From NCBI GenBank assembly GCA_964465065.1, contig CAYXHZ010000009.1, positions 21,894 to 85,893 on the forward strand: DNA of 64,000 nt, written 5' to 3'. Source of the DNA: CAYMND01 sp964465065. GTDB lineage: Bacteria > Acidobacteriota > Aminicenantia > UBA2199. Each line of letters opens with the position of its first letter. Within the stretch, counting starts at the first letter, position 1. Under the pieces are notes generated by a model, which was not told where the DNA came from, made no database searches, and saw only the letters and a program-made list of their open reading frames with translations. Positions 25,107 to 33,640 of the stretch are shown piece by piece. The position numbers were made by a program, and so were the translations under genes.

Positions 25107-26939
25107 ATGAATCCGATCACTGAAACGTTCCCTCTACCCATGTCCCGTCAGGAGATGCGTAGTCGCGGCTGGAATCAATGCGACATCATCCTGGTCAGCG
25201 GCGACGCCTACGTCGATCACCCGGCTTTCGGCATCGCCCTGATCGGACGCTGGCTGGAAAAGCACGGCTACCGGGTCGGCGTCATCGCCCAGCCCGATTG
25301 GCGCGACAAAAGCGATTTCATGCTGCTGGGGCGCCCCAAACTCTTCTTCGGAGTCAGCGCCGGCAACGTCGATTCCATGGTGGCCAATTACAGCTCCCTC
25401 AAGCAGCGCCGCCGTCAGGACGATTATTCACCCGGACGGAACGCCGGGCGGCGTCCGGACCGGGCCGTGAACGTCTACGCCAACCGCATCCGCGAAGCCT
25501 ACGGAGACGAGGCGGTTATCGTCCTGGGCGGCATCGAGGCCAGTTTGCGCCGCCTGGCCCATTACGACTACTGGGACGACGCCGTGCGCCGTTCGATCCT
25601 GCTGGACGCCCGGGCCCAGATTCTGGTCTACGGCATGGGGGAAAACGCCGTGCTGGAAATCGCCAGGCGTCTGCAAAGCGGTCTCGAGGTCGATCAGCTC
25701 GACGGCATCCCGGGAACGGCGCTGATCCGCCAGTGTCCGCCCAGCGGACCCCAGGTCCGCGTCCTGCCGTCCTGCGAACAGGTCAGCCGGGACAAGCAGG
25801 CCTTCAACGAGGCCTTCCGGATCAGCCGCGCCCAAATGGAGCCGGCGGCCGCTCTGACTCTGGTCCAGGCCCATCAGGACCGCTGGCTGGTGGTCGCTCC
25901 GCCCCCGCCGCCGCTGAATCAAGCCGAGCTCGACGCCGTCTACGAACTGCCCTTCAGCCGAAACTGGCACCCCGTTTACGATCAGCAGGGCGGAGTTCCG
26001 GCCCTGGAGACGGTGCGATTTTCGGTCACTTCGCACCGCGGCTGCTGCGGGGAATGTTCGTTCTGCGCCCTGTTCTTCCACCAGGGCCGCATCGTCCAGT
26101 CCCGCTCGCCGGCTTCGATCCTGAGCGAGATCCGCCGTATGGCCGCCCGAACGGATTTCCACGGCACCATCAGCGACATCGGCGGCCCTTCCGCCAACCT
26201 GTACGGCGCCGTCTGTGAAAAGTGGAAAAGCGGTCACTTCTGCTCGAACCGCTCCTGCCTGGTTCCCAGCCCCTGCCCGCGGCTCAAGCTCGATTACGCC
26301 GCCCTGGTCCGGTTGTACCGGGCCGCCATGGCCGTCGGCGCAGTCCGGCATGTCTTCGTCGGCAGCGGGCTGCGCTACGATCTGCTCCTGCAGAAAGGCA
26401 GCGACGAGTATCTGACCCAGCTCTGCCGCCACCAGATCAGCGGCATCCTCAAGGTCGCCCCGGAACACAGCGATCCCGAAGTGCTGGACCTGATGAACAA
26501 ACCCCGTTTCGAGCGCTACCAGTCTTTCGTCGAACGCTTCCATGCCGCCGTGACCGCCGCCGGCAAGAAGACCCATATCGTCAATTACCTGATCACCGAT
26601 CACCCCGGCACCACCCTTCTGGCCAGTTACCGGCTGGCCGGTTACCTCAAAAGCCGGCGCATCCGCCCCGAACAGGTCCAGGATTTTCTGCCGAGCCCGA
26701 TGACCCGGTCGACGGCCATGTACTACACCGGTGTCGACCCGGTCGGCAACAGAAAAGTCTATCGCGCCGCCAATCCGCGCGAACGACGCATGCATCGCGC
26801 CCTGATCCAGCCCGATCTTCCGGCCAACCGCCAGTTGGCCGACGAGGCCCTGCGCCGAATCCATTGCGAATTCCCCGAAATCGACCGTCGGCCCCGTACC
26901 GTCAGCCGAGCCGGTCAAAAAAAACGGACCGGAAAGTGA
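25107..26939 (+). CDS. YgiQ-family radical SAM protein
   Basis: 610 aa from ATG 25107. The N-terminal cobalamin-binding-like region has DIILVSGDAYVDHPAFG, the family signature, and VLGGIEASLRRLAHYDYWDD. The radical SAM cluster motif is CCGECSFC at about residue 313 (C-x3-C-x2-C), followed by ISDIGGPSANLYG. Function of the family is unproven; it is usually called an uncharacterised radical SAM protein. The C-terminal ~40 residues are basic and probably disordered. The next gene starts 4 nt later. Confidence 0.92.
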   Translation: MNPITETFPLPMSRQEMRSRGWNQCDIILVSGDAYVDHPAFGIALIGRWLEKHGYRVGVIAQPDWRDKSDFMLLGRPKLFFGVSAGNVDSMVANYSSLKQRRRQDDYSPGRNAGRRPDRAVNVYANRIREAYGDEAVIVLGGIEASLRRLAHYDYWDDAVRRSILLDARAQILVYGMGENAVLEIARRLQSGLEVDQLDGIPGTALIRQCPPSGPQVRVLPSCEQVSRDKQAFNEAFRISRAQMEPAAALTLVQAHQDRWLVVAPPPPPLNQAELDAVYELPFSRNWHPVYDQQGGVPALETVRFSVTSHRGCCGECSFCALFFHQGRIVQSRSPASILSEIRRMAARTDFHGTISDIGGPSANLYGAVCEKWKSGHFCSNRSCLVPSPCPRLKLDYAALVRLYRAAMAVGAVRHVFVGSGLRYDLLLQKGSDEYLTQLCRHQISGILKVAPEHSDPEVLDLMNKPRFERYQSFVERFHAAVTAAGKKTHIVNYLITDHPGTTLLASYRLAGYLKSRRIRPEQVQDFLPSPMTRSTAMYYTGVDPVGNRKVYRAANPRERRMHRALIQPDLPANRQLADEALRRIHCEFPEIDRRPRTVSRAGQKKRTGK

Positions 26940-26943
26940 AATC

Positions 26944-28365
26944 ATGAACAAAGCTCCCCGTAGCGACCCTGCTGCCAACCCGACTCATCACCCTCTGTAC
27001 GACACGCTCCATCAGCTCTGGCGGCAATTCCTGTCCGAACCGCAATGGGTTCCGCTCGACCGCTGGCTGGCCGTCCGTTTGCGCGCCCTGCCCAAACTGA
27101 ACCAACGCCAGAAACTCTGGCTTGGCCGCCAGCTCCAGGATGCCTGCCGCCTCGCCCTGTGCGTGGTGTACTGCGAACGGCTCCTCGACCACTGCGCGCA
27201 TGACCGGAATCGGAACCTGGAAACCGCCCTGCCCGAACTGGCCGCTCGACTCGCGCAGGAGATGAACGATCCGGCGGCGGTCAAATCCGCCCTGAGCGGC
27301 ATGCGGGCCGAGGATTTCTTCTTCTGGCTCCGCTTGCGCCGCTCCGGCATCGGCCTGGGCGATCCGGGCGCCGATCCCATGCCCACACCGCGACACCGTT
27401 CCATCCGGGCGCGTCGCATCTGGCCGGAGATATCCCGCCACTGCACCGCTTGCCGCGACCCGCTGGTACGGCTTTTATGGCATGGACTGCCGCCGGGGAT
27501 CGCACCGGCCCTGGCGGAACGGGTCCGGCGCAGCGGCTGGCAGACGGAAGAGCTGGACCTCTTTTTGACCCGTCACCTGCAGCCCGCCCCGACCTGGCTG
27601 CGCATCAACCGCCTCGAACAGATGCCCCAACTCCGCCAGGAATTACTGGCCAGAGGCCTCACCATCCACAGCGAACGGGAACAGGCCTTGCAGGTTTCCG
27701 GAAGCACCGGCCTGTTCGAATTGGCCGCCTACCAGAACGGCTTGTTCGAGATGCAGGATCTGGCCAGTCAGGAGATCGGCCGGGCGGTGGACATCCACCC
27801 CGGTTTCTTCGTCTGGGACGCCTGCGCCGGATTCGGCGGCAAAAGTCTGCAGATGGCCGTTCTGCTGCAGAACAAGGGCGCCCTGTACGCCAGCGATATC
27901 CATCAGAAAAAACTGGACGCGCTGCGCCTGCGGGCCCGTCGTGCCGACCTGGGCAATTCCCTGCGCACCCTGCCCTGGCCGGGCTACGAACTGCCCGATT
28001 TCGGCCGCGAGGTGGCGCTGCGTAACGGCTTCGACCGGATTCTGGTCGACGCCCCCTGCAGCGGCAGCGGCACCCTGCGCCGCAACCCCGACGGTCGACT
28101 CGATTTCGATCCGGAGCGGATCACCCGCCTGACCCGATTGCAGCTGCAGCTGCTGTCGGTCGCTGCCGGCGCCCTGCGGCCCGGCGGCTTGCTGATCTAC
28201 GCCACCTGCAGCCTGCTCTGCCAGGAGAACGAAGACCTGGTCGCCTCGTTTCTGGAGCAGGACTCCCGCTTCCGCCTGCGCTCCCAGCAGCTGTTCGGCA
28301 ACCCCTGGCAAGACAGCGACACCACATTCGTCGCCGTGATGGCCCGTCAGGAACCAGGATCCTGA
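26944..28365 (+). CDS. RsmB/NOP2-type RNA cytosine-C5 methyltransferase
   Basis: 473 aa. An N-terminal helical NusB-like region (about 1-190) is followed by the methyltransferase: SAM motif WDACAGFGGKSLQMA, motif IV VDAPCSGSGTLRRNPD with one catalytic cysteine, motif VI YATCSLLCQENE with the second, and a C-terminal TTFVAVMARQ. It methylates cytosine in rRNA or tRNA; the 16S C967 enzyme RsmB is the closest well-known model. Probably co-transcribed with the YgiQ gene. Confidence 0.9.
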   Translation: MNKAPRSDPAANPTHHPLYDTLHQLWRQFLSEPQWVPLDRWLAVRLRALPKLNQRQKLWLGRQLQDACRLALCVVYCERLLDHCAHDRNRNLETALPELAARLAQEMNDPAAVKSALSGMRAEDFFFWLRLRRSGIGLGDPGADPMPTPRHRSIRARRIWPEISRHCTACRDPLVRLLWHGLPPGIAPALAERVRRSGWQTEELDLFLTRHLQPAPTWLRINRLEQMPQLRQELLARGLTIHSEREQALQVSGSTGLFELAAYQNGLFEMQDLASQEIGRAVDIHPGFFVWDACAGFGGKSLQMAVLLQNKGALYASDIHQKKLDALRLRARRADLGNSLRTLPWPGYELPDFGREVALRNGFDRILVDAPCSGSGTLRRNPDGRLDFDPERITRLTRLQLQLLSVAAGALRPGGLLIYATCSLLCQENEDLVASFLEQDSRFRLRSQQLFGNPWQDSDTTFVAVMARQEPGS

Positions 28366-28396
28366 ATCGCTGCCCCGGATCGGTCCAGGTCGTCCC

Positions 28397-29338
28397 CTAC
28401 CAGCGCAGGGTGGCCGCGGCCCAGCTCAAGCCACCGCCAAACGCGATCAGGAAAATCCGTTCGCCCTTGACGAAGCGGTCCTCATGCCAGGCCTTGTCCA
28501 GAGTCAGGCCGATGGAGGCCGAGGAAGTGTTGCCGTACTTCTCGACGGTGGTGACGAAACGGTCCAGCGGAATTTTCCGGCTTTCGGCCACCGACTGGAT
28601 CATGCGCAGGTTGGCCTGGTGAAAGACGACATGGAAGGGCTCGCCTTCCTGTATGCCCGATACCTGCATCAGCCGATCGAGCATCCTGTTCATGATCGTC
28701 ACCGCGAAACGGAATACCCGGCGCCCGTCCTGATCGAAATAGTGCTTGCCGTCCTGAGCGGCCAGGTTGACCAATTCACTGCCCGAGGCGTCGATGCCGA
28801 TTTCGACGTGTTCCAGTTCCGGCCCGTCGCCCTCGGTGGAGATGAGCAGGCTGGCAGCGCCGTCGCCGAAAAGGATGCAGGAGTTGCGGTCGCTGTAATC
28901 GGTGTACTGGGTCATCTTCTCGCTGGCGGTGACCAAGACGTTTCGGTAACTGTCCCCACCGGTCTCGATCAGGCCGCGGGCGATGGCCAGGCCGGTCAGG
29001 AAACCGGAACAGGCGGCGTTGACATCGAAACCGGCCTTGATATCCAGGTTCAGGGTGTTGGCGACGATACTGGCCTGATACGGGCAAAGCCGCCCGGGAG
29101 TGCAGGTCGACGAGATGATCAGATCGGGCTTGTCGGCCCGACCGTCCAGACAGCGCCGCGTCGCCGCCACCGCCATGTGATGGGTGAATTCGTCCTGGCG
29201 GGCCTGGCGGCGTTCGGAGATCCCGGTGCGTTCCAGTATCCAGCTGTCGCTGGTATCGACCATGCGCTCGAAATCGGCATTGGTCAGGACGCGTTCCGGC
29301 ACATAGGCGCCGATCGATTTCAAAAAAATGCGTTTCAT
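28397..29338 (-). CDS. fabH: 3-oxoacyl-[ACP] synthase III
   Basis: 313 aa, usual length. Catalytic triad visible: Cys in DVNAACSGFL, His in VFHQANLRM, Asn in KYGNTSSASI. C-terminal FGGGLSWAAATLRW is typical. It condenses acetyl-CoA (or a branched starter) with malonyl-ACP to begin fatty acid synthesis. Overlaps fapR by 4 nt, so the lipid regulator and this initiating enzyme are coupled. No plsX, fabD, fabG or acpP is nearby. Confidence 0.96.
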   Translation of the reverse strand: MKRIFLKSIGAYVPERVLTNADFERMVDTSDSWILERTGISERRQARQDEFTHHMAVAATRRCLDGRADKPDLIISSTCTPGRLCPYQASIVANTLNLDIKAGFDVNAACSGFLTGLAIARGLIETGGDSYRNVLVTASEKMTQYTDYSDRNSCILFGDGAASLLISTEGDGPELEHVEIGIDASGSELVNLAAQDGKHYFDQDGRRVFRFAVTIMNRMLDRLMQVSGIQEGEPFHVVFHQANLRMIQSVAESRKIPLDRFVTTVEKYGNTSSASIGLTLDKAWHEDRFVKGERIFLIAFGGGLSWAAATLRW

Positions 29339-29964
29339 TTATCTTTTTCCTCCTGACCGCGCCTTTTCCGCTCGCGGAAATACGCCGCCAATTTCTGATT
29401 CAGTTTGTAGGTATAAAAAGTGCCGCTGAACACGACCCGCTCCCGGGTTTTCAGGATGACATCCACCTGTTGCCGGCGTCGTCCCGACTTGACCAGGCGG
29501 GCTTTGGCCGTTACCCGTTCACCGGCGATCAGCGGATACAGGTAGCGGACGCTGGCCTCTCCGGTCAGCGACACGTCGGCGTCGATGATGGCGTTGGCCA
29601 GCGAATTGGCCTGGGCGAACAGGATGTGTCCACGGACGATACCGGAATTGTTGAGGGCCATATCCGGAGTCGTTTCCATGATCGAGATACCGCTGCGGCC
29701 GATCTCCATGTCGATGACCTCTCCGACAATCTCCTGTTCGGACAGAGTTCGCACTGCGGTGACCAGGCCGTCGACAAAGCCGCCGCCACGGCGGCGCACC
29801 TCGGGTATCCCGGCCTTGCGACGATCGGCACGCACGGTATGGATGCTGACTTCGAGGCGCAGGGCCAGCTGCTCGTCGGACAGCAGCGGATTTTTGCGCA
29901 ATTCTTCCAACAAGCGCGTCATCCGGTCTTTGCGATTTTTTTGCAATTTGTCTTTTTCGTCCAT
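29335..29964 (-). CDS. fapR: Fatty acid and phospholipid biosynthesis regulator FapR
   Basis: 209 aa. N-terminal DeoR-like HTH (LLSDEQLALRLEVSIHTVRADR, about 24-50) and a hot-dog effector domain (about 100-190; NNSGIVRGHILFAQANSLA) that binds malonyl-CoA in known homologues. Malonyl-CoA releases FapR from DNA and induces lipid genes. The charged C-terminus RERKRRGQEEKDK is an addition. It is transcribed with fabH from the promoter at 29986-30014. I found no convincing FapR operator there. Confidence 0.9.
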   Translation of the reverse strand: MDEKDKLQKNRKDRMTRLLEELRKNPLLSDEQLALRLEVSIHTVRADRRKAGIPEVRRRGGGFVDGLVTAVRTLSEQEIVGEVIDMEIGRSGISIMETTPDMALNNSGIVRGHILFAQANSLANAIIDADVSLTGEASVRYLYPLIAGERVTAKARLVKSGRRRQQVDVILKTRERVVFSGTFYTYKLNQKLAAYFRERKRRGQEEKDK

Positions 29965-29985
29965 ATCAACTACTCGTATGATTTA

Positions 29986-30014
29986 CTTATATTACCAACT
30001 GACAAACAAGTCAA
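29986..30014 (-). promoter_or_regulatory. Promoter of fapR-fabH
   Basis: On the minus strand: -35 TTGACT (30014-30009), 17 bp, -10 TATAAG (29991-29986). The leader is only about 15 nt and has no clear ribosome site. Confidence 0.7.
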
Positions 30015-30095
30015 GGCCCGTACTTCGACAATCGCTACCGTTACCGGTCAGGTCTCGCTTCAACTCCGCTGGCAACAGATTTTCTTCATTTCCTC

Positions 30096-30123
30096 TTGAA
30101 AGATTTGTTTAAGGTGCTATAAT
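30096..30123 (+). promoter_or_regulatory. Promoter of the lipoprotein / L,D-transpeptidase operon
   Basis: -35 TTGAAA (30096-30101), 16 bp, -10 TATAAT (30118-30123). The leader is about 160 nt, holds no open frame of note, and contains ACACA-AATA-TGTGT (30236-30249). The ribosome site is AAAAGGAGG. Its length leaves room for post-transcriptional control, though no known riboswitch was recognised. Confidence 0.7.
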
Positions 30124-30291
30124 ATCGCTTGGTTGTCAAAAAACATGAACAGCCAGTTGCGGTGAATATCCATGAACGGATCAATGGCCCATTTCTGTTG
30201 CTCCTAGCATCAAAAAACCCAACCCCATATATGAGACACAAATATGTGTATATATTTACGATTTTATCATGTAGCCAAAAGGAGGTTTAAC

Positions 30292-30900
30292 ATGAAAAGA
30301 TTGACCGGATTGTTAATGATCAGCCTGGTAACCATGCTGTTGTTCGTCGGCTGCGCTTCCGAGCCCACCCAGGAAATCAACGATGCCAAGACCGCTATCG
30401 AAGCCGCCGTCACCGATGGCGCCAGCACCTACTGCGCCGAAGATCTCGGCAAGCTCAACGAGCGGATGACCGCCGCCCTGGACCTGGCCAAAGCCAACAC
30501 GGGCAAGCTGTTCAAATCCAACCAGGAAGCCAAGGATCTGCTGATCGCCATCAAGGCCGATGCCGAGACCCTCAAGGCCGCCGTTCCCGCCAAGAAAGAA
30601 GAAGCCAAGAACGCCGCCATCGCCGCCCTGACCGAAGTCAAGACCCTGGTCGACGAGACCAAAGTCCTGGTCGAGAACGCCCCCACCGGTAAAGATTCCC
30701 AGGCCGAGATCGAAGCCTTCAAGGCCGATCTGGTTGGTGTGGATGAAGCCATCGCCGCCGCCCAGGCTCAGATCGATGCCGAGAATTTCTTCGGCGCCAG
30801 CGACGCCTGCCCGGCCGTCAAAGAGAAAGTGACCGCCATCTCCGAGCAGGTCAAGGCCGCGATCGAGAAGATCGAAGCCAAGAAAGGCAAGAAGAAATAA
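30292..30900 (+). CDS. Helical coiled-coil lipoprotein
   Basis: 202 aa; ATG at 30292 fits the AAAAGGAGG site. Lipoprotein signal peptide ends LFVGC at Cys18. The mature part is Ala/Lys/Glu-rich and almost wholly alpha-helical, with two further cysteines (in TYCAED and DACPAV) and a Lys-rich C-terminus. No enzymatic motif. By size and composition it resembles abundant helical envelope lipoproteins. Its position ahead of two L,D-transpeptidases suggests a link to peptidoglycan, perhaps as a tethered substrate via its C-terminal lysines, as in Braun's lipoprotein. Confidence 0.8.
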   Translation: MKRLTGLLMISLVTMLLFVGCASEPTQEINDAKTAIEAAVTDGASTYCAEDLGKLNERMTAALDLAKANTGKLFKSNQEAKDLLIAIKADAETLKAAVPAKKEEAKNAAIAALTEVKTLVDETKVLVENAPTGKDSQAEIEAFKADLVGVDEAIAAAQAQIDAENFFGASDACPAVKEKVTAISEQVKAAIEKIEAKKGKKK

Positions 30901-30907
30901 GTAGTTT

Positions 30908-32038
30908 ATGAAGAAAAGAACCGTCCACCTGGCGATTTGGTTCTTCATCGGATCACTCCTCGTGGCCGTGGGCCTGACGCTGTGGGCCGGTTCAAAGAAG
31001 ATCCCCCCGGAGCTTGCTGCGGCTGAATCAGCTGCAGCCGCCCTCCGGAGTTCCGAAGCGGTTCGTTACCTGCCGGAACGTTGCCGAGAGTTGCAACGCG
31101 ATTACGGTCAGGTAATGAACCGCTGGGAACAGGAATTGGCGAAATGGATCTGGTTTCGACGCTACGATCCATTCATTCAAGATTTCAGGGCCATTCTGGC
31201 CGATTGCCATGACATTCAATCCGAACTTTCGGTCATGATCCAGAACCGCAGCCACGATTTGACTGCACTGTATAACGATCTGAGCGACAAGGTGCAGACC
31301 GCCCGTCATTTCACCATCACCATCAACGAAGGCCGGGTGGCCCGCAAGGAGCTGACCCGCAGCGAATTGGCCCTGGCCCAAAGCCGGATCAGCCTCAAGG
31401 CCGGCAAGCTGGACCTGACCGAAAAGCAACTGGAACAGGCTAAATTGCACCTGCGCAGCGCCGGCCGCAACCTGTCGCGAATTCTCAACCGCTACCGCAA
31501 CGACGAACAGATCCATCGCTGGCAATCCTGGATCAATGAAACGGTTGCCGAGAGCCGTCGTCGTAATTCACTGGCAGTGGTGGTCAGCAAAATCGACCGC
31601 CAGCTGGTCGTGTACCGGAACGGTTCGCTGATCCACACCTTTACGGTCGGACTGGGCAGGAACGGCCTGAGCGACAAGCGTCATTCCGGCGACAACGCCA
31701 CCCCGGAAGGCCGCTACCGCATCAGCAGAAAAAATCCCAACAGCCTGTACTACAAGGCCCTCCTGCTGAATTATCCGAACGACGAGGACCGCAGAACCTT
31801 CCAGAGGGCCCGGGCCCAGGGCCTGATCCCGGCGCGGGTTGGCATCGGCGGACTGATCGAAATTCATGGAGGCGGCATCACCTTCATGACCCGGGGTTGC
31901 ATCGCCTTGGAAAATGAAGACATGGATACACTGTACAATCTGTTGCCTCAGGATACCCCCGTCACCATCGTCGGCAGCAGTCAGAGCAATGAACATCTGA
32001 TCTCGGTCATGGAGGAAATTTCCAGTGACAAAGATTGA
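30908..32038 (+). CDS. L,D-transpeptidase (YkuD) with helical N-terminal region
   Basis: 376 aa. Membrane anchor at about 7-28, a long helical domain (about 35-210), then a YkuD domain with IEIHGGG and TRGCIAL; the catalytic Cys lies near residue 337 and Thr replaces the common Ser. It should cross-link peptidoglycan stems or attach proteins to them in the periplasm. It starts 7 nt after the lipoprotein and overlaps the next gene by 14 nt. Confidence 0.9.
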   Translation: MKKRTVHLAIWFFIGSLLVAVGLTLWAGSKKIPPELAAAESAAAALRSSEAVRYLPERCRELQRDYGQVMNRWEQELAKWIWFRRYDPFIQDFRAILADCHDIQSELSVMIQNRSHDLTALYNDLSDKVQTARHFTITINEGRVARKELTRSELALAQSRISLKAGKLDLTEKQLEQAKLHLRSAGRNLSRILNRYRNDEQIHRWQSWINETVAESRRRNSLAVVVSKIDRQLVVYRNGSLIHTFTVGLGRNGLSDKRHSGDNATPEGRYRISRKNPNSLYYKALLLNYPNDEDRRTFQRARAQGLIPARVGIGGLIEIHGGGITFMTRGCIALENEDMDTLYNLLPQDTPVTIVGSSQSNEHLISVMEEISSDKD

Positions 32039-32780
32039 CTGGCCCCAGATTTCGGTCCGGATCCGCACTTTTTCCGTTTCCCTGCTTGCCCGGCTGCGCA
32101 ATTTTACCCACAGACTGACCGCGCTGCTGTCCCGGGTGTTCACCTGGAAACGGGTTCGCTTCTGCCTTATCGTTTTCGCGGTCCTGCTGCTCATTTTCGG
32201 CGGTCTGCAGATCGCCGGCCGCAGGATCAACGCCAAAGCCTGGAAGCAATTCAGCCAGGAACTCAGGCAGAACAGCGATATCAGCGCCTTGGACAAGAAG
32301 ATCAAGGAATTCGAGAAAAAATATAAAAGAGAGTTCCCCAAGGGTACCTTTCTGGTCATCGACACCGCCCGCAATATCCTGACCCTGAAAAACGGCGCGG
32401 AGACCATCCACCAGGCCCAGATCTCCTGCGGCAGCGGCAACGTCCTCGACGACCCGGCCGGCAACCGCAGCTGGATCTTCGATACGCCGCGCGGGGAATT
32501 CACCGTCCAGTACAAGCTCAGGGACCCGGTCTGGATCAAGCCGGACTGGGCCTTCATCGAAGAAGGCACGCCTATCCCCAAATCGCAGACCGAACGGGTC
32601 GAAACCGGCGTGCTGGGCGATTACGCCTTGGGCTTTGGCAACGGATTCTTCATACATGGGACGCTCTACACCCGTTTGCTGGGCCGAAACGTCACCCACG
32701 GCTGCGTACGTGTCGGCGACAAGGACCTGGAATTGATTTACAAGAAAGTCGCCCTCGGATCCCGGATCTTCATTTTTTAA
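32025..32780 (+). CDS. L,D-transpeptidase (YkuD), second copy
   Basis: 251 aa. A basic N-terminal region then a membrane anchor near 45-65; YkuD domain from about 110 with FIHGT, then RNVTHGCVRV carrying the catalytic Cys. Shorter than its neighbour and lacking the long helical domain, so the two are not recent duplicates. Both probably act on peptidoglycan in the same operon. Confidence 0.9.
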   Translation: MTKIDWPQISVRIRTFSVSLLARLRNFTHRLTALLSRVFTWKRVRFCLIVFAVLLLIFGGLQIAGRRINAKAWKQFSQELRQNSDISALDKKIKEFEKKYKREFPKGTFLVIDTARNILTLKNGAETIHQAQISCGSGNVLDDPAGNRSWIFDTPRGEFTVQYKLRDPVWIKPDWAFIEEGTPIPKSQTERVETGVLGDYALGFGNGFFIHGTLYTRLLGRNVTHGCVRVGDKDLELIYKKVALGSRIFIF

Positions 32781-32792
32781 AAGTTGGCCAAC

Positions 32793-33491
32793 ATGAAACA
32801 GCACCTGATATTCTTCCTGATCGCGCTCGGTGCCATCATTTTGCCGGCTCAGGCCGGCAAACAGCCCCAAGCTCCGGAAAACCCGGCAGCTGTCGACGGA
32901 CCGGCCGTCCCCGACCTGCAGACCCTGCTCGACAAGCAGCGACAGGCGCTCGAGCTGGAACTGCTGCAAACCGGCCAGCCCTATTTCATCTGCGACCTGG
33001 CCAAAGGGACTTTGGAGATCAAAGTCAAGGGCATTCCCCTGCGCCAATGGCCGGCCGACGAATTGAATTTTTCCGGGGACCCCATTCTGCCCGTCCGCAT
33101 GCAGCTGCAGGCCAAAAACACCGAAAAGACCCCGCAACGCGACAAGATCAAACCCGGCGAACCTCCGGCTCCGGCCTTGACCAAATCCGGCAAATTTCTG
33201 CTGACCAGTTACGAGATCGAGGACATGCCGGACCGCTTCAGCCTTCTCTTCAACGATGACATCGAACTGCGAGTGCTGTCGACCGAGAACGCCCGCAAGA
33301 CCGGATTCCAGAGGTTCATGCACAAATTGGCCCGGGAGGCGCTGGTCCCGCTGCAGACCCTGTTCAGCCGGTACAAGAAACGGCGCTTCACCCGCATCGA
33401 CTGGATCATGCCCCAGGCCGACGACGCCCGGGCCCTGTTCTGGGTCTGCAACGAAAAAATCCCCTGGGTTTTCGTCGTGAAACCACGCTGA
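32793..33491 (+). CDS. Exported protein of unknown function
   Basis: 232 aa from ATG 32793 (a TTG at 32784 is possible). Signal peptide with cleavage near PAQAG. The mature part has a helix with LLDKQRQALELELLQ, a short beta-rich core, a proline-rich linker, and ends WVFVVKPR. Not recognised. It closes the L,D-transpeptidase operon (12 nt gap) and may be a regulator or partner of those enzymes. Confidence 0.7.
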   Translation: MKQHLIFFLIALGAIILPAQAGKQPQAPENPAAVDGPAVPDLQTLLDKQRQALELELLQTGQPYFICDLAKGTLEIKVKGIPLRQWPADELNFSGDPILPVRMQLQAKNTEKTPQRDKIKPGEPPAPALTKSGKFLLTSYEIEDMPDRFSLLFNDDIELRVLSTENARKTGFQRFMHKLAREALVPLQTLFSRYKKRRFTRIDWIMPQADDARALFWVCNEKIPWVFVVKPR

Positions 33492-33640
33492 ACCGGCTAC
33501 TTCCGAACCGACCCACCGCTTGACCTCCAGCGAAGCGGCCACCATTTTTTACCAATCAGCGCGAATCTTCCGCTTGGGACAGTGCCTCATACCCACTTGT
33601 GCTCGACCGTTATGCAAATATGGTATACTTATCAAAAAAA

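Noticed and set aside
29965..29990. ATCA...TGAT pair as a FapR operator
   Set aside because: Only the four outer bases are symmetric and it does not match the known FapR consensus.
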